Counted from the stretch's first letter, positions 1-12,766 are shown. The stretch is 64,000 nucleotides of DNA from Nitzschia sp. pyKryTriq1 (GCA_956465555.1 OY101125.1:1056501-1120500), one strand, 5' to 3'. A program made the numbers and translations. Notes: generated by a model not told the origin, from the sequence alone.

Positions 1-362
1 ATCCACTTGGTTGCTACGATAGTCTATTGCGATCTGATATTTCCATGCAAATCGGATTATTAAAATTTAATGACAATCCGATACGTTTCATTGTTCGCAC
101 TTTTCAATTCATCCACAAGTAATGGTTGGCTGTCACACACAAGATATCGTTCCGACATATGATGTCTAACACCACCATACTTCATACATACGCATACCAG
201 CTGTCATACCTTCGTATGTTCAGCCTCCTTCATTTTTACTCAACAACGCATCGCACATCGCACACCCCAAACTTTCGCCCATTTCTTGTTGTGAAAAGCG
301 GCATTATCACTTTCATCTTCTTTCTTGGAATGGATCAGCAAAGTGTGGAATCATAAGAGATC

Positions 363-1121
363 ATGAGCAATGGAATCGTAGAAGGCCAAGCCAATTGCGC
401 TATCTTGTCGACAGGTTTGAAAGAGGTGGAATCCAAGGAGCTCTGGTTAGCAGTTGACGCCAATGACAAAGAAGGAATCCATGGAATTCTGCTTTCAGAT
501 GCAGAGAAGAAAGAAGGTTGTGTCGATGGGTTGTTTCCAAATGGTTGCAATACCAAGAAAGTCTCATCGTTGTTGGAGCTACGAGATGCTTTGAACGCCA
601 TGATGCCACCAGAACAGATGAACCCAACACCAGCTCTCCCAGCAAGTCTGGACGAAGTCAAGCGCTTTGAGCTGTTTCGAAGTGTGATTGAACACGAAGA
701 TGAACTTTTAAATCAACGAGTATCTTGGATCATTCTAGCTCAGTCCTTTCTGATGGCGGCGTTTATTACTTCCGACGCACCCGGCAGCATGAGGTACGTC
801 TGCGCTTCCGTCGGGCTTGCCACGGTCATCGTGACAATGCCTGCTATTGTGGCCGCTGGAAGAAATATCGAGCTTCAACAACATATTTACTTTCAGCGGC
901 TGGAATCCGATACTAGATGCGAGGAACTACATGGGCATCGGCGCGACTTGTCAATCAAGCACACAAATGAAATGCGCAACAGGTTTGCCAACGGCCACAT
1001 TTTCCCAAACATGGCGTTTCGAAGTGTCCACTCGGTGCCAATTCTTTACACCGTGGTCGGCCTGGCCTTTGTACAATTCGCTGGCTGGATCTTTCTGTTG
1101 ATGACATTAATGATGGATTGA
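363..1121 (+). CDS. Hypothetical three-helix membrane protein
   Basis: Single-exon frame of 252 residues starting at an ATG. The first ~110 residues are hydrophilic. Hydrophobic segments follow at about 120-138, 143-165 and 226-250. Before the first helix is a charged stretch, IEHEDELLNQRVSWIILAQS. An acidic/polar run leading into a W-x-x-x-x-Q-S-F-L helix resembles a family of small uncharacterised bacterial membrane proteins; this is from memory and not tested. No catalytic motif is visible. Membrane location is well supported and the function is unknown. It converges with the minus-strand split-barrel gene that ends at 1486, leaving 364 bp of shared 3' region in which I see no gene. Confidence 0.7.
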   Translation: MSNGIVEGQANCAILSTGLKEVESKELWLAVDANDKEGIHGILLSDAEKKEGCVDGLFPNGCNTKKVSSLLELRDALNAMMPPEQMNPTPALPASLDEVKRFELFRSVIEHEDELLNQRVSWIILAQSFLMAAFITSDAPGSMRYVCASVGLATVIVTMPAIVAAGRNIELQQHIYFQRLESDTRCEELHGHRRDLSIKHTNEMRNRFANGHIFPNMAFRSVHSVPILYTVVGLAFVQFAGWIFLLMTLMMD

Positions 1122-1485
1122 TCGAGACTACTCCTAGACTATAGGAAGTGAACGACAGCAATCGAAGCAGACTATGGTACCTAACGAACCCACTCTTGGT
1201 CTTCAAACGAGAAGGCAACAAGGGACGTGGACGATTCTCCAAATCGTTGGACAATATCATCATTCCCTGGCGCGAAATAATGCTTGGCGCTTCACTGGTC
1301 ACAGGTCCTTCGATATACACTCTTGCAATCTTGTGGATGATTTGGTTAATTAAATTTACATTGCGCAGTCCGCTATGGACGTTAATAATGGTGTATTTGA
1401 GTGTGTTGGGTGCGTGCGTTCTTCGTGTGTTGAACATTCTTTCTTTGTCTTCTCCTTTCCTAATCTGATTCGTAGTGATATCCAT

Positions 1486-2681
1486 TTATTCCAAACTATC
1501 TGCAGCAATCTTCAGAATGGGAACCGTGGATCCTGGTTCTTCTTCATCTCCCCAGTTAATTTCATTGCCCTTCTCCCAGGCCTCTTGGAAGACCTTGAGG
1601 ATTTCTGATTTGGCATCTTCCACTGAAATAACAGGGATTCGGAAACCAATTCGGAACTCGTCCGTCGATAGCTTGTTTCGCCTTGTCCCTTGCTTACAAG
1701 TGACACGAACATCCATTCCCAATCGATCCACATTTGTCACTCGGATATCTTCAATTTCGCTAGTGACTCCCAACAAGTGTCTTGCAGTCAAAACCAAATC
1801 GTTGGTGTATTCCCGATTGAGTTTGGTGACAATCTCATTAGCCTCCTTGGCCAGAATATCGGGCGCAGCCACTTTGTAGTCCTCAACGTCGACCCATTTA
1901 GCCATGACACCGAAACCACCCACGTAGTAAATCTTTTCTGGGATTAATCGATAAAAGGCAAACTTGGGACTGTCCATGACTTGATCAGCATAAGCATGGG
2001 TGAGACTGTATCGCATTCGAAGAATATCCATATCGGGAGCCGTGGGAGCGATCTTTTCCACCCGGCAAGTGAGCGAACAACGACCGACATCTTGCCCCTT
2101 TTTATCCGCCGAGGAGCCGTTGGCGAGTTGCGTAAAGAGCGTCACCAAGTCACTGACTTTTTCTCCGTCTCCATTCAAAGCATTTTCTACAATATTGATT
2201 GTATGCATGGACATTTCATTCATGAGCAATACTGGATTTCCTTCATCGTCCAGTACATAATCGACAAACGATCCAAAAGGAGCTCCTTCAATGCCCCCGT
2301 GGTTGGAGACGGTACACAAGGTCCCGGAGGTACAAACGCTCGCTACAGTTCTTGCCTTTTCAAAGACATTGAGACGAATTTGCCAAAGATAGTCTTCCGA
2401 TTCGGCAGTTTTGGCGTTGGAATCCCCATTGACTTGAACAACGGCTAGTGTTGCCCGTCGGGCAGGGTGGTTGCTTGCTGTTGTATATAAAGTAGTATCG
2501 ATCGATCGACGAGAATATTCATGAGTAAAGATACAGAAGGAGGCACAGATTCCGTGCAGTCAAGTCAAAACTACGTACCCAGTGATCTCGATGAAAGTGA
2601 CGGATTGACAAAGCCTTGTACTGACGAAAGCATACCCGTAAGGGCCATTGTGGCTCCGATAAACGTCGAAATAGTCTTCAT
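1486..2681 (-). CDS. Plastid-targeted FMN-binding split-barrel protein with DUF2470-like C-terminus
   Basis: Two exons, complement(join(1486..2477,2579..2681)), 364 residues. Exon 1 starts at the ATG at 2681 and encodes a signal peptide ending VQGFVNP, a diatom plastid-type cleavage site with F at +1. A 101-bp GT-AG intron (2478-2578) joins it in phase to exon 2. The body has the pyridoxamine 5'-phosphate oxidase-like split barrel (VCTSGTLCTVSNHGG, then GAPFGSFVDYVLDDEG and a late MHTINI). The C-terminal half (HLLGVTSEIEDIRVTNVDRL) resembles DUF2470, as in plant glutamyl-tRNA-reductase-binding protein and HugZ-like haem/FMN proteins. Family knowledge suggests a plastid role linked to tetrapyrrole or flavin chemistry; the exact activity is inference. 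Without exon 1 the open frame would appear to start at a TTG. Confidence 0.82.
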
Positions 2682-3568
2682 CGTGTATATAATATGGCGT
2701 GGACGGGGAATCTATGATATCTATAGAGCAGAAGCAAGCACAAGATAGAAACGTTGTTGTTTTGGTGGATGGGAGGAAATGTTTCTCTTTGTCAACCAAC
2801 TCCGAACAAACACGGCATGGTGATGACCATGGAGGCAAGCGGATCGATCGCAAGAGCAAGAGGGATACGAGTATTCGTAGAGACGAGAGATGGACGAAGT
2901 GGCGGCAAAAGGGATGATGATCGTATGTCAACTTCAACTAAACCGTCTGACCATCGTTCTGAAGATCTGAAGACTTCAGGAAGCAGGACCTTCCACGTGT
3001 GTTTTTTTTAAAAGACGACGACCCCTTCGAATGAATAAACCATGCCATGAGCATCGATGCGGGAATGCGACGTCATCATCAGTCCCGAGAGGCGAGCGAA
3101 TCTTCGACTACTTCGACCTGTTGGGCACAGCCCGCAGCCCGCGAGCCCGCTTTCCTTCGTTCGTGCTTGGTTCGTGATCCCGCAATGATGAAACTCTTTC
3201 AGCTCTTTTGGGGGACTTGCTCAATTCTACGCGATTCAGTACCGAAGGCTACGGGGGCCACAACCCACAACCCACAACCACTGTGGTCATTTGCCGGTCG
3301 AGCGATGGCACCGCTACCAGGTACCGGTATCTCGCATCTCGCATCTCGCCATTCACCATCGCTCTCATCGGCCCTCGGCCCTCCATGACCATCATACTTG
3401 TGTGTAGAGGGGCAGTCAGTCCAACCACAAGGACACGTTGACGCTGGAAACAAATATACCAACAAGGGGTAGAGAGAGGACGGTCTACCGTAGCCAAGAA
3501 TCAGAAGAGACGCTCTCAATCAAAGGCTCACTTTGCAAGAGTCTCTGCCGTAATAGGACCCAGCCAAA
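2682..3568. other. Divergent intergenic region, no gene seen
   Basis: 887 bp between the start of the split-barrel gene (minus) and the start of the Sec7 gene (plus), so it should hold both promoters. Short overlapping frames occur on both strands but have biased, low-complexity composition and no recognisable domain. I see no RNA gene. Confidence 0.5.
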
Positions 3569-6500
3569 ATGTCTTCCGATCTATTTGCGGGTCTCTCGTT
3601 GAATCCTTCAGTGTCGCCGACGAAAGCAGGAGCAGAGACACCGTCCAAAACACCCATAGCTGTGAATGGTTCCTCCGCCCAGGCTCCCGCATCACCTCGG
3701 GCGGAGCATGACGGTGCGGCGGCACCAGCAGCCACTCCCTCCCCTTCCACCGGCGACCAGCAGCGACTTACTAGTGCCCCCGCCACCGATAAACTGCTAG
3801 GCTTGCTAGGAACGCCTCCTTCCTCTCCCTCTCGACCGGCGGCAGCTTTGCCCACGACAGCAAAACCCGTAGCACCGACGACGACGACGGCAAGCCAGGC
3901 TTCAAATAATGCAGCTACCGAGGAAGTCTTGACCGCGTTTTCCATGGATTCGCATGGTACCGCACCCGATAGTATGTCACTATCTAGATCAAGTACTCCC
4001 AAAGGAGCTACCTCTCCTGCAAAGAAGAGTGCCTCGACGTCGACCACTCCTTCTCGCCCCAAACCCACCCTTCGGGGCCTTGGCACAGTCACCACTCCGA
4101 TTCCTAACGCGGAGGTTGCAATGCGTCTTTTCCGGAAATTTGCTCAAAAGACGCAACCGAAGATTCCATCCAGCCACGGGGGAACACAACGACCCGGCAT
4201 TTTGGGCTACCTCTTTGGTTCAAGCACGATCTATGATAGTAAATTTGATGCCTACAAAACGTTAATGGAAGCAGTGTTTGATCAAGAAAACGCCCAGGAC
4301 GCCATGGCCCGCTTTTGTCATTTGCTTGGAGTCTGGGGTCATGCCAGTGGACACATGGCCGAAGTGGAATCCAAAACGAGTGCCTCTTATCAAACCTTTT
4401 GCGATATGCTATCAGTGGCTTTGGATACAGCGACCGCCTTGGTAACTCATGGTTGTCTGGATGGTGTGCTCGTTGCGACAAGAGAAGAAGAAGCGCCAGA
4501 CTGTCCCCCGAGAGGAGCCGTCTGCGTCCTGGCGGAAAGTGTCTTTGCCAGCGACTTGTCGCAAGAACGAGTCGAACTCGCTGCCATGAAGTTCTTGCTG
4601 AGTACTGGTTGCCGCGTATATCCTTCGGTGGACGGACAGCAACAGCAAGCCATGTTGCGGGGAAGCCATTTGCTACAGACGATTCGGGTGTTGTATCATG
4701 TGTATTTGACGACCGTTTCCAATGCGAACAAAACAACTGCACGAGCAAGTCTTCAACAATTAGTGACGTCTGTCTTTATACGAATGATTGCGGCGTCAGT
4801 GTCGCCATTGGACGAAGAAGAAGAAGAGCCAAGGAAGTCTAGTACCGACGAGGACGAGGACGAGAAACTGGATGACTTTCCCACTGAGAATCATCGGGAC
4901 GCCTTTTTGGTCCTTAGAAGTTTGTGCAAATTAAGTATGCGGAATCCACCCAGCAACATGCACAGCCATATTGGATTGCAAGCTGGGAACAGTAACACAA
5001 CCTGGGATGCGCAAAACAATACGCACACCAAGGGTTCTTCGGACGCAATGCCTTTGGGAGGACCCGCCGGTGAGCCCCCAAAGATGGAAACGCCACACTT
5101 GGTGTTCACACAAGCGATTCACCCGGCCTTGGAGTCCAAGATCTTGGCACTGGATCTGTTGTTGTACGTCTTGCAAAACACCGACATGAAAGGAGACTTC
5201 TTTGTGAAACATGCGGGAGTGCAATTCCATTACGCGATTCGAAACTATCTCTGTGTCAGTTTGCTCAAGAATTGTACCAGCGACGATACTCGCGTCGTTA
5301 GTTTGTCCCTTCGCGTCTTTGTTCCTCTTATTCGCAACTTTCGGGCCCTTCTCAAGACCGAAATTGAAGCCTTTGTGACCAATGTCTTTTTTGTCATTTT
5401 GGATTCCAAAAACTCTCCCATGGAGCACAAAAATTTGGTGGTCACCTTGTTTGAAGAAATATGTAGTGATCCGCAAACACTGGCGGAAATCTTTTTGAAT
5501 TACGATTGCGACTTGAGTGCTGTGGATCTCTTTCATCGGATTGTCAATACTTTGGCCAAAGTGGCGCGGAGTATGGAAATGGTCGATCCCAATAGTAGTA
5601 CCAGTACTATGGCACTGGTTTCGGGGTCAGGAGCGGCCAGGATGGAGAAAGCCCGGAGTGCCCATCGGCAATTGCGATTGGAAGCCATGCGAGCCTTGCG
5701 ACAAGTCCTGGCCAGTTTGCATGGGAGTATTGTTAAACCGATGGATGTTAACAAGTACATGGAAAACAAGGAGGAGTCCAGAGAAGAAATGGTCGAAGCG
5801 GCAAAGACCAATGGCACGACTCATGATGCAGATCTGGACACGAAGCAGAATCCGGTGCAGGTTTATGGCTCGAAGAAGAAACGACGCGAGGAAGAAGCCG
5901 AGGTCACATTACGATTCAATCAAAAGCCGTCCGCAGGACTTGCCTACGCCGCCAAATGTGGCCACGTGGATGGATCGGATCCCGTGGCTGTAGCACGATA
6001 TCTCTTGGCCAACAAGGACAAATTCGACAAAACACAGATTGGAGAATTACTAGGACGCGAAACAGACTACCAAAATGGGTTCGCCGTCAAAGTCCTACAT
6101 GGCTACGTCAATTCTATGGACTTTGAGGGACTTCCGTTTGATGACGCGATTCGCTATTATCTGAGTGGCTTTCGATTGCCAGGAGAAGCACAAAAGGTAC
6201 GATGAGGTTTGCATATAAGTCCAATGGCCACGATTGCTCTCGTCCTAACTCACTATGAAATTGCTTCCCCACAGATTGATCGCATCATGGAAAAATTTGC
6301 AGAACGCTTTACAGCACAGAATCCAGACGTATTTCCCACGGCTGATGTTGCATTCATTCTTGCATTTTCGATCATTATGTTAAATACTGACCTGCACAAC
6401 CCAGCCATCAAGGAGGAACGGCGAATGACCAAAGATGGGTTCATCCGAAACAATCGCGGGATTTGCGACGGGCAAGATCTACCACCTGAATTTCTGATGG

Positions 6501-9500
6501 AAATCTTTGATCGTATCAAAGCGAATCCGATCAGTCTCAAGGAGGACGACGAAGCTAGAGAGCGAGCAGCCGGCGATGGCTCGGTGGCGACAAGTCTACC
6601 TTCTGCTATTAGTCCAGCAGCTTTCTTCACCAGTCCCTACGAGGAGGCAGATCGAACGAAGGAGACAAATTTCAATAAGGAACGAGACCAAATCGTTCGG
6701 ACGACGGAGTCTCTTCTACGGCGCCGAAGGCACTCGACAATGGAGACTAGCAAATCGAATCGGAGGGCAAAATTGAACAGTCAGACATCGAAGCAGCATG
6801 AAGTGAAATATGTGAGGACTCAAGATAGTGGCCTTCGGGATGAGTACGTTTCCCCAATGTTCGAAGTTACGTGGGGCCCCGCACTCGCTGCATTTTCGAC
6901 CGCAATGGAATCGGCTAACGGCACGGTCGGGGCGCTCCTGTCGATTGCTTCTGATGAGGAGCTCGAAGCCGCGGCCATGAACGCTGCCGAGACGATTGAA
7001 GTTTGCTTGACCGGATTTCGATTCGCTATTTGCACCGCAGGTCTTTGTGGTAATGAAGTGGCACGCGATGCTTACATGCTGGCTCTATCTCGCTTTTCCC
7101 AACTTGGGACTGGAATTTTGCTCGAGCCTAGGCATGTGAGATGTATTCAAACCATCCTGACTGTGGCCAGAATGGATGGAGAGCTTTTGGACAGCAGCTG
7201 GGAGCACGTGTTTAAAGCTCTCAGTGAAATCAATCGCTTCCACCAGCTTTTCCAGCTGCTGGCCAGAAACAACAAAGCGATCGCCATCGCCGCAGATAGA
7301 CGAAGGGCGAAGTTGCAGGAACGAGAAAGGCGACTACAAGCCAGGGAAGAGAGGAAGGCGGCAAAAGAGAATAGTGATGCCTTGGATGATGGATCGATGG
7401 CTAGTCTTGGAGCTAGTGACGGGGATCTTTCCTATGCAGATTCGGACTTGTTCTCAGATTCATCCGATTTTGATTACCGTGACGATATGGACAAGAAAGA
7501 GATTGACGAGGCAAATGCTCGGATCGTGTATGAAGCTGTTTCCGAAGGCATCATCGAAGCCATATACGAGCGGTCCTCGTCTTTGAGTACTGCGGCAGTC
7601 AAAGAATTCGTCTTTCAACTTTGTCGGGTGTCCCGTATGGAAATCTCGCACTACGGTGGCCAAGTCGGGAGTGATGCCAACCAAGTCGATCTGACCCAAG
7701 TTCAGTACAGACAGCATCATTCCCTTCTTGGGGACGCCGAAGGATTTCATCATCACCAACCTAATATCTACAACCTCCAGAAGCTTGTCGAGGTCACGCA
7801 TTACAACATGGACAGTCGACCTCGTCTTGTCTTTGCCGATATCTGGACACCAGTCTCTGCGCATTTGACGAGTACTGCTCTTCACAACAACCCGGCCGTG
7901 GCGATGTACGCTGTCGACTCCTTCCGTCAGTTGAGCATCCAGTATTTGCAACGAGAAGAACTTGGTGTGTTTGAGTTCCAACGCCGCTTTTTGAAGCCTT
8001 TGGAAACTATGATGGCGAGGAGTGAAGGGCATACAACCAAAGAGCTGCTACTCAAATGTGTGGAGAGATTAATTCTGATGTTTGGAACACCGAGGGAAGG
8101 TGGGCGGGGATTATTGCGTAGCGGTTGGCGACCCATTCTTACTGTCCTTGGGCTGGCCGGTCGTGATCGAGATGAAGAGATAGCCAAGCTTGGTTTTGGC
8201 ATGCTAAACGCGCAGCTAGAACCCATCTTGAGCCAAGATAAAGAAGGTGCAAGCTCTCAGGGGAACTCTTTGCCTGGGGTCCTTTTGGATGAGCGATTTG
8301 TCGATCTTGTCGATGCCCTACTGATATACGTCGAAGGCCCTCATGAAGAGATGAGCTTGAAATGCATCGACCACTTGCTGGCGCTATCTTCATTCTTGGC
8401 TGACGAATCTTTCGCTCTTCCTCTTGTAAGGAAACGTGGTATCAAGAGCTCCTCGTTGGACGAGATTGATGGCGAGGCCAAAGAGGGGCCTGGCAATGAA
8501 GAGCTGGAACTCTGGTGGCCCGTCCTACTAGGAATTTCGAAGGCGATTGGAGACGACCGAAAGACAGTTCGTCTAAGGAGTTTGGAAGTCTTGTCGATTA
8601 TCATTACCACCCACTTCTTTCCTACTGCAGAATCTGCTAAAGATGAACAAAAGCGAGAACGTCAAATTCAACTACTTCAGCTTATATTCCGGGGCATTCT
8701 GACTCCTGTTTTAGAATGTGCCGAAGGGGAGTCAGTTGATGCAAGACCGCCACAGCTCCCAGATGATTTCGAACGATTCTTAACAGGAGCCAAGGTTGGA
8801 GATACAAATGCAGCTAAGGCGACACCCAAAGCGCAGTCGTATTGGCTCGACACTACCTTTGAGCAATTCATGGATATGTGTGTGAGCATTTGTCTGCGAT
8901 CCGGCGAGGCCTTTGGGGAGGATGTACTTCTCGAGGAAATCTTCGCCATGTTGAACAACTGCCTGTTATCCGACTCGGGCGCTTTGGCAGTTCGTGGGCT
9001 CCGAAGGCTAGAACAACTATTGACTGGAGACATGAAGTCAAGCCGCATCAACGATGACACGTGGGCTACCGTGAGCCACATGCTCCGTAGGTGTCTGACA
9101 GTGCGCTCTCTCCCTCGAACACCTCCTTCGAGTCCAGCTTTGAACGGCGATGCAGCTTCAGCACCAGATAAGGCGGAGGGCACAGCGGAGGACTCCATCA
9201 ATCCTGATTTAGAATACAAGGAGGCCATCCGTGAGTTTGTCATGGAGGACAATATGCTCGCTGATCGACGATTCATTGGGAGCAATGCAGTGATGGTTAT
9301 TGGATCCTTTCTCGGCGGAGAACGATTCGTCGAGTCTCTTGGATTGCGATGGCGTGTCTTTTTGGTGGCAGGTCTGGGGAAAGCCATTGGTGATTGGGAG
9401 TATGCCGCCACGCTTGTCGCCGAAAACAAACCCAAGACGAAGCCTAGGGCAGTCAATCCGTAAGTTCCTCGCTCCACTTTTATGCTGAGAGTCAAACCCC

Positions 9501-9963
9501 TGCGTCGTCCTCACGATCCATCTTGTCCCGCCGCAGGCCCAGCTATATCGAAACAGCTGTTTATGGCAGAAAATACATGAATCGATTTCTACTGCAAATC
9601 GCTTCCAGGAAAGATATCGCCCAAATCGCTGCAGAAGGCAGCCGTCAATCTTCCGCACAATCTCTTGTCAAAGAGCAGACCCAGAGTCTTCTATCGGCTT
9701 TCCTGGAAAAGGAGACAGCCCTGGCGAACGAAAGCAAGCCATCGTCAACCGATGTGAAGACGTTTGAACGTCTGACAAGCTTGGTAAAGGATATGCTAGC
9801 AGGATATGACAAAATCCCCGAAGAACATCTGGCATTGATGGCATGGCTCAATCCTGTATTACTGAGCTCATGCATAAATACCAGAAACGAGTCAATACGA
9901 ATTGCCGTCCAGAAGGTCGTAACGCGGCTGAACGAGTCGGCGCAAGAAGTGACAACAGAATAA
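3569..9963 (+). CDS. BIG/Sec7-type ARF guanine-nucleotide exchange factor
   Basis: Three exons, join(3569..6196,6275..9459,9537..9963), 2,079 residues; introns of 78 and 77 bp are in phase. It activates ARF GTPases at trans-Golgi or endosomal membranes by exchanging GDP for GTP. After a Ser/Thr/Pro/Ala-rich leader (1-190) come a DCB-like helical region, the HUS box NYDCD (from residue 644), and the Sec7 domain (~780-975). The glutamic finger is E873 in LPGEAQK and the second Sec7 motif is MLNTDLHNP. Intron 1 falls immediately after LPGEAQK, so the catalytic domain is split between exons 1 and 2. Long helical HDS-like regions follow, with an acidic low-complexity stretch near 7400-7500. Length and domain order match the large BIG/Sec7 subfamily rather than GBF1 or cytohesin. 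An acidic insert (DEEEEEPRKSSTDEDEDEK) interrupts the DCB-HUS region. Confidence 0.95.
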
Positions 9964-10588
9964 TATACTAGCTAGTAGTGTCATAGCTCTCTCCCTCCCT
10001 CCCTCCCTCTCTCCACGAAAGGTGATCTCATTTTGGTAGTACGTAGAGGTAGTAGACAACCACTTCCGTACTCGGCCTATTGTACCAGTGCTCATAACGG
10101 TACTTGTACGGTACAAGTACCAGTATTATTTCACACCACTCGTAACTACAGACAGACACACAGACTGAAGTCAGAGGATAGGAAAGAATGAATAATTATC
10201 GGCTGGAGAAAGAGATCGGTGCAGGACCCACGAGCTCTCCGTTGAGAGATGAGTCCCGGATTCAATCTCTCTAAATGAAAGCAAATTCAGTCCCGGACAT
10301 ATCCGTTGGAACGCGTGGCGGGAAATGACTTTTACCGCACAGTAGCTCGATAGATCGGTAGGTGCGTGACGCATAATATGCATGTGGAAAGCGTTGAGGC
10401 GTGCAGCTCTGTTGAAAAGTACAGTACACATAACGCACAATGTATTTTTGTTGCCACCGACTTAGTATCTTCGCGATGTGTGTACCTCGCTCTTCCATTA
10501 TTATTTCTCGTTCCGACGACGACTCTTTACATCCAGTGATCGATTCGTCTCTAAAGCTAAAGTCTTGCTCTGAAAACCTGATACCAAG
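9964..10588. other. Intergenic region with CT-rich tract and GTAC cluster
   Basis: 625 bp between two plus-strand genes. It contains a pyrimidine tract with four CTCC units (about 9985-10015) just after the Sec7 stop, then a cluster of GTAC/GGTAC/GTACCAGTA motifs at 10083-10128. Open frames here lack domain or composition support. The right part should hold the promoter of the DUF4116 gene. Confidence 0.5.
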
Positions 10589-12766
10589 ATGGATGACTTC
10601 AAGGGATTTGGAGGATTCCTTGCAGAGACCACTCCAGCCGAAGAGATCCACCAAACGAAAGAACGCTGCGGCCTCATTTTGGAATGCAAGCATCAGATTG
10701 AATATTGGCGCTCTAAGCTCGAAGTGCTGGAAGACGAGCAGGCTAATTGTATCAAGCTAGCGCGGTTGCGGATCGATGCTCCAACCACTTGGAGAAGTCT
10801 TACTCGAAGGGAAAGAAATGAAAAGTCATTCATTCTCGCCGCCTTGGAGTCACCAGAGTTGCCGAGTGCCTTGGCAGAATTCCCAAGTTCTGGCTTCCCA
10901 GCTCATATAAGACTCGACCGTGATATCCTATTGGCAAGAGTGAGGCGCTCCGACTTTGCCAAGGACCGTTCCCTCTTCCACCAGTCTGAAGGATCGGAGG
11001 AAGGAGATGCGATGGATCGCTACTTTTTTGTTCCGCCACGACTGAGGTCCGACAAGGAAGTTATCCTTGCGATTATACCTAAGTATCCACAAGTTATCGA
11101 ATGCATGGGCAGCCAGTTGAGGGACGACGAGGACATTTTGAACGAACTGTTGTCCAAACATCCAGGATCCACACTTCCAATTAATTTCTTTCAGCACTTT
11201 TCAGATCGGATGAGATCTTCGTCTTCGATCCTACTAGAAGCTGTCCTGCAACACCCCTTCGGGCTGTCCGCTCTTTCTCTTTGTGGACACGAGCTACGAA
11301 ATGACAAGGAGTTTATGCTCCAAGCCATTGCCAAATCTCACCATTCCTCGGAGAGTGAAAACCAAATCCTCCGATATGCGTCACATCGACTGCGTGCCGA
11401 CCACGATGTTGTCGCTCAAGCGGTTACGCAGTCAGGTCTGAATCTCAAACACGCTTCCTACGAATTGAGGCGCGACAAAGAAATTGTTCTCAAAGCCTCG
11501 ATGCAGAATGGCACTGCCTTTCGTTACTGCTTGCCGGGAAGCACAAAGGACGACTTATTCCGCGATCGCGAGCTTCTTCTTCATGTCGTTTCCTACGCGC
11601 CCAACTATGTTCTAAAGAACTGTGAACTGTGCTATCGAAATGACCGAGAACTGCTCTTGAAGGCCACAATTAGTGGACTTGACTGGGATCTCTTGCCTGT
11701 CGGTCTTCAAGAGGACACGAATTTCATTGTCGATTTGATCCGACAAGCTCCCCATCGATACTTGGAATTGCCAGAATCTACCAAGGGAATTTTCGAGGTT
11801 GCCTTTGCCGTGTTCGAAGCAGAAAATGCTGACGATGACGAAATGCTCGAAGCTACTGAACAATGCCCTAAACTTTTGTCAAACCGAGAAGCCATGTGGG
11901 TCATCGCCAACAAGGCTGATACCGATATAATATCCGAAACGCTTCAGTTTTCTTCTCTGGAAATTCGCGGCGACAAGGAGTTAATGTTGAATGCTGTGGA
12001 AAAAGCCGATTCCGTGGCTTTCGAGTACTGTACCGAGGACTTGCAGCTCGATATTGACATCGTGATGGCAGCTCTGCCTTTTTCCTTGTCTTTGGTGTCG
12101 GACACCTATCAATTTGAAAACCCGGAGGTCGTCAAAGTGGCGATTGAAAAATCAGATAAATCAGATCTGTGGATGACTCACGATGACATCTTCGAGGGAA
12201 TGTGGACTAATCGTGAAGTTGTTTTAGCTTGGCTGAGAAAAGGTGGTGACTGGTTGCACGAGGAATTTCCCGAGGAGTTTGAGAATGACGAGGAGATTTG
12301 GCTGACAGTAGCCGCAAACAACTGGTCAGAATTTGAATTTTCTTCTGATGAATTGAAGAACAACAAGGCCTTCATGCTTAAGCTTTTGGACATTGACGGC
12401 AGGATAATACAGGAAGCTAAAGATCTCCGCCATGATTACGATATTGTGTTGGCTGCCTTCAGCAAAGATGTTCGGGCGGTTCAATTTTTTTCCGGAGGCG
12501 AAGATTTTGAATTCATTTGTGGCTTTGCAAAATGGGTAAGACAGCAAATCGACGAATGCAATACCTTTAAGGGGGAAATCGTGAGCACCATTTCCAACCC
12601 ATCATCAAGCCGGGATGGCGCGTGTCCTCTGGGTATGCTAAATCAAGGACCTGAACTGCTGAATTTCTACAGCGAAGAAATCGCGTCATTCCTTGGGCTT
12701 CCCGATCCAGACCGCCTCCTGATGTTAAAAACCGTATCAAATAATTTACTGTCATGGGGCCTCTAA
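10589..12766 (+). CDS. DUF4116-type repeat protein
   Basis: Single exon, 725 residues from an ATG; soluble, acidic, with no signal peptide. From about residue 90 to 640 it consists of degenerate ~24-50-residue repeats with the consensus 'S..LR.DKE.[IV][ML].A...' (for example ELRNDKEFMLQAI, ELRRDKEIVLKA, IRGDKELMLNAV). This is the DUF4116 signature, abundant in diatoms, other protists and some giant viruses. The molecular role of DUF4116 is not known; a solenoid protein-interaction surface is plausible. The flanks resemble host genes, so I treat it as an ordinary diatom gene. Confidence 0.85.
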   Translation: MDDFKGFGGFLAETTPAEEIHQTKERCGLILECKHQIEYWRSKLEVLEDEQANCIKLARLRIDAPTTWRSLTRRERNEKSFILAALESPELPSALAEFPSSGFPAHIRLDRDILLARVRRSDFAKDRSLFHQSEGSEEGDAMDRYFFVPPRLRSDKEVILAIIPKYPQVIECMGSQLRDDEDILNELLSKHPGSTLPINFFQHFSDRMRSSSSILLEAVLQHPFGLSALSLCGHELRNDKEFMLQAIAKSHHSSESENQILRYASHRLRADHDVVAQAVTQSGLNLKHASYELRRDKEIVLKASMQNGTAFRYCLPGSTKDDLFRDRELLLHVVSYAPNYVLKNCELCYRNDRELLLKATISGLDWDLLPVGLQEDTNFIVDLIRQAPHRYLELPESTKGIFEVAFAVFEAENADDDEMLEATEQCPKLLSNREAMWVIANKADTDIISETLQFSSLEIRGDKELMLNAVEKADSVAFEYCTEDLQLDIDIVMAALPFSLSLVSDTYQFENPEVVKVAIEKSDKSDLWMTHDDIFEGMWTNREVVLAWLRKGGDWLHEEFPEEFENDEEIWLTVAANNWSEFEFSSDELKNNKAFMLKLLDIDGRIIQEAKDLRHDYDIVLAAFSKDVRAVQFFSGGEDFEFICGFAKWVRQQIDECNTFKGEIVSTISNPSSSRDGACPLGMLNQGPELLNFYSEEIASFLGLPDPDRLLMLKTVSNNLLSWGL

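Noticed and set aside
1148-1468. 106-residue plus-strand frame with a hydrophobic C-terminal half
   Set aside because: Begins at GTG with no in-frame ATG early on, lies in the shared 3' region of two convergent genes, and has no domain.
10271-10693. 140-residue minus-strand frame
   Set aside because: Overlaps the start of the DUF4116 gene in antisense and has no recognisable motif.
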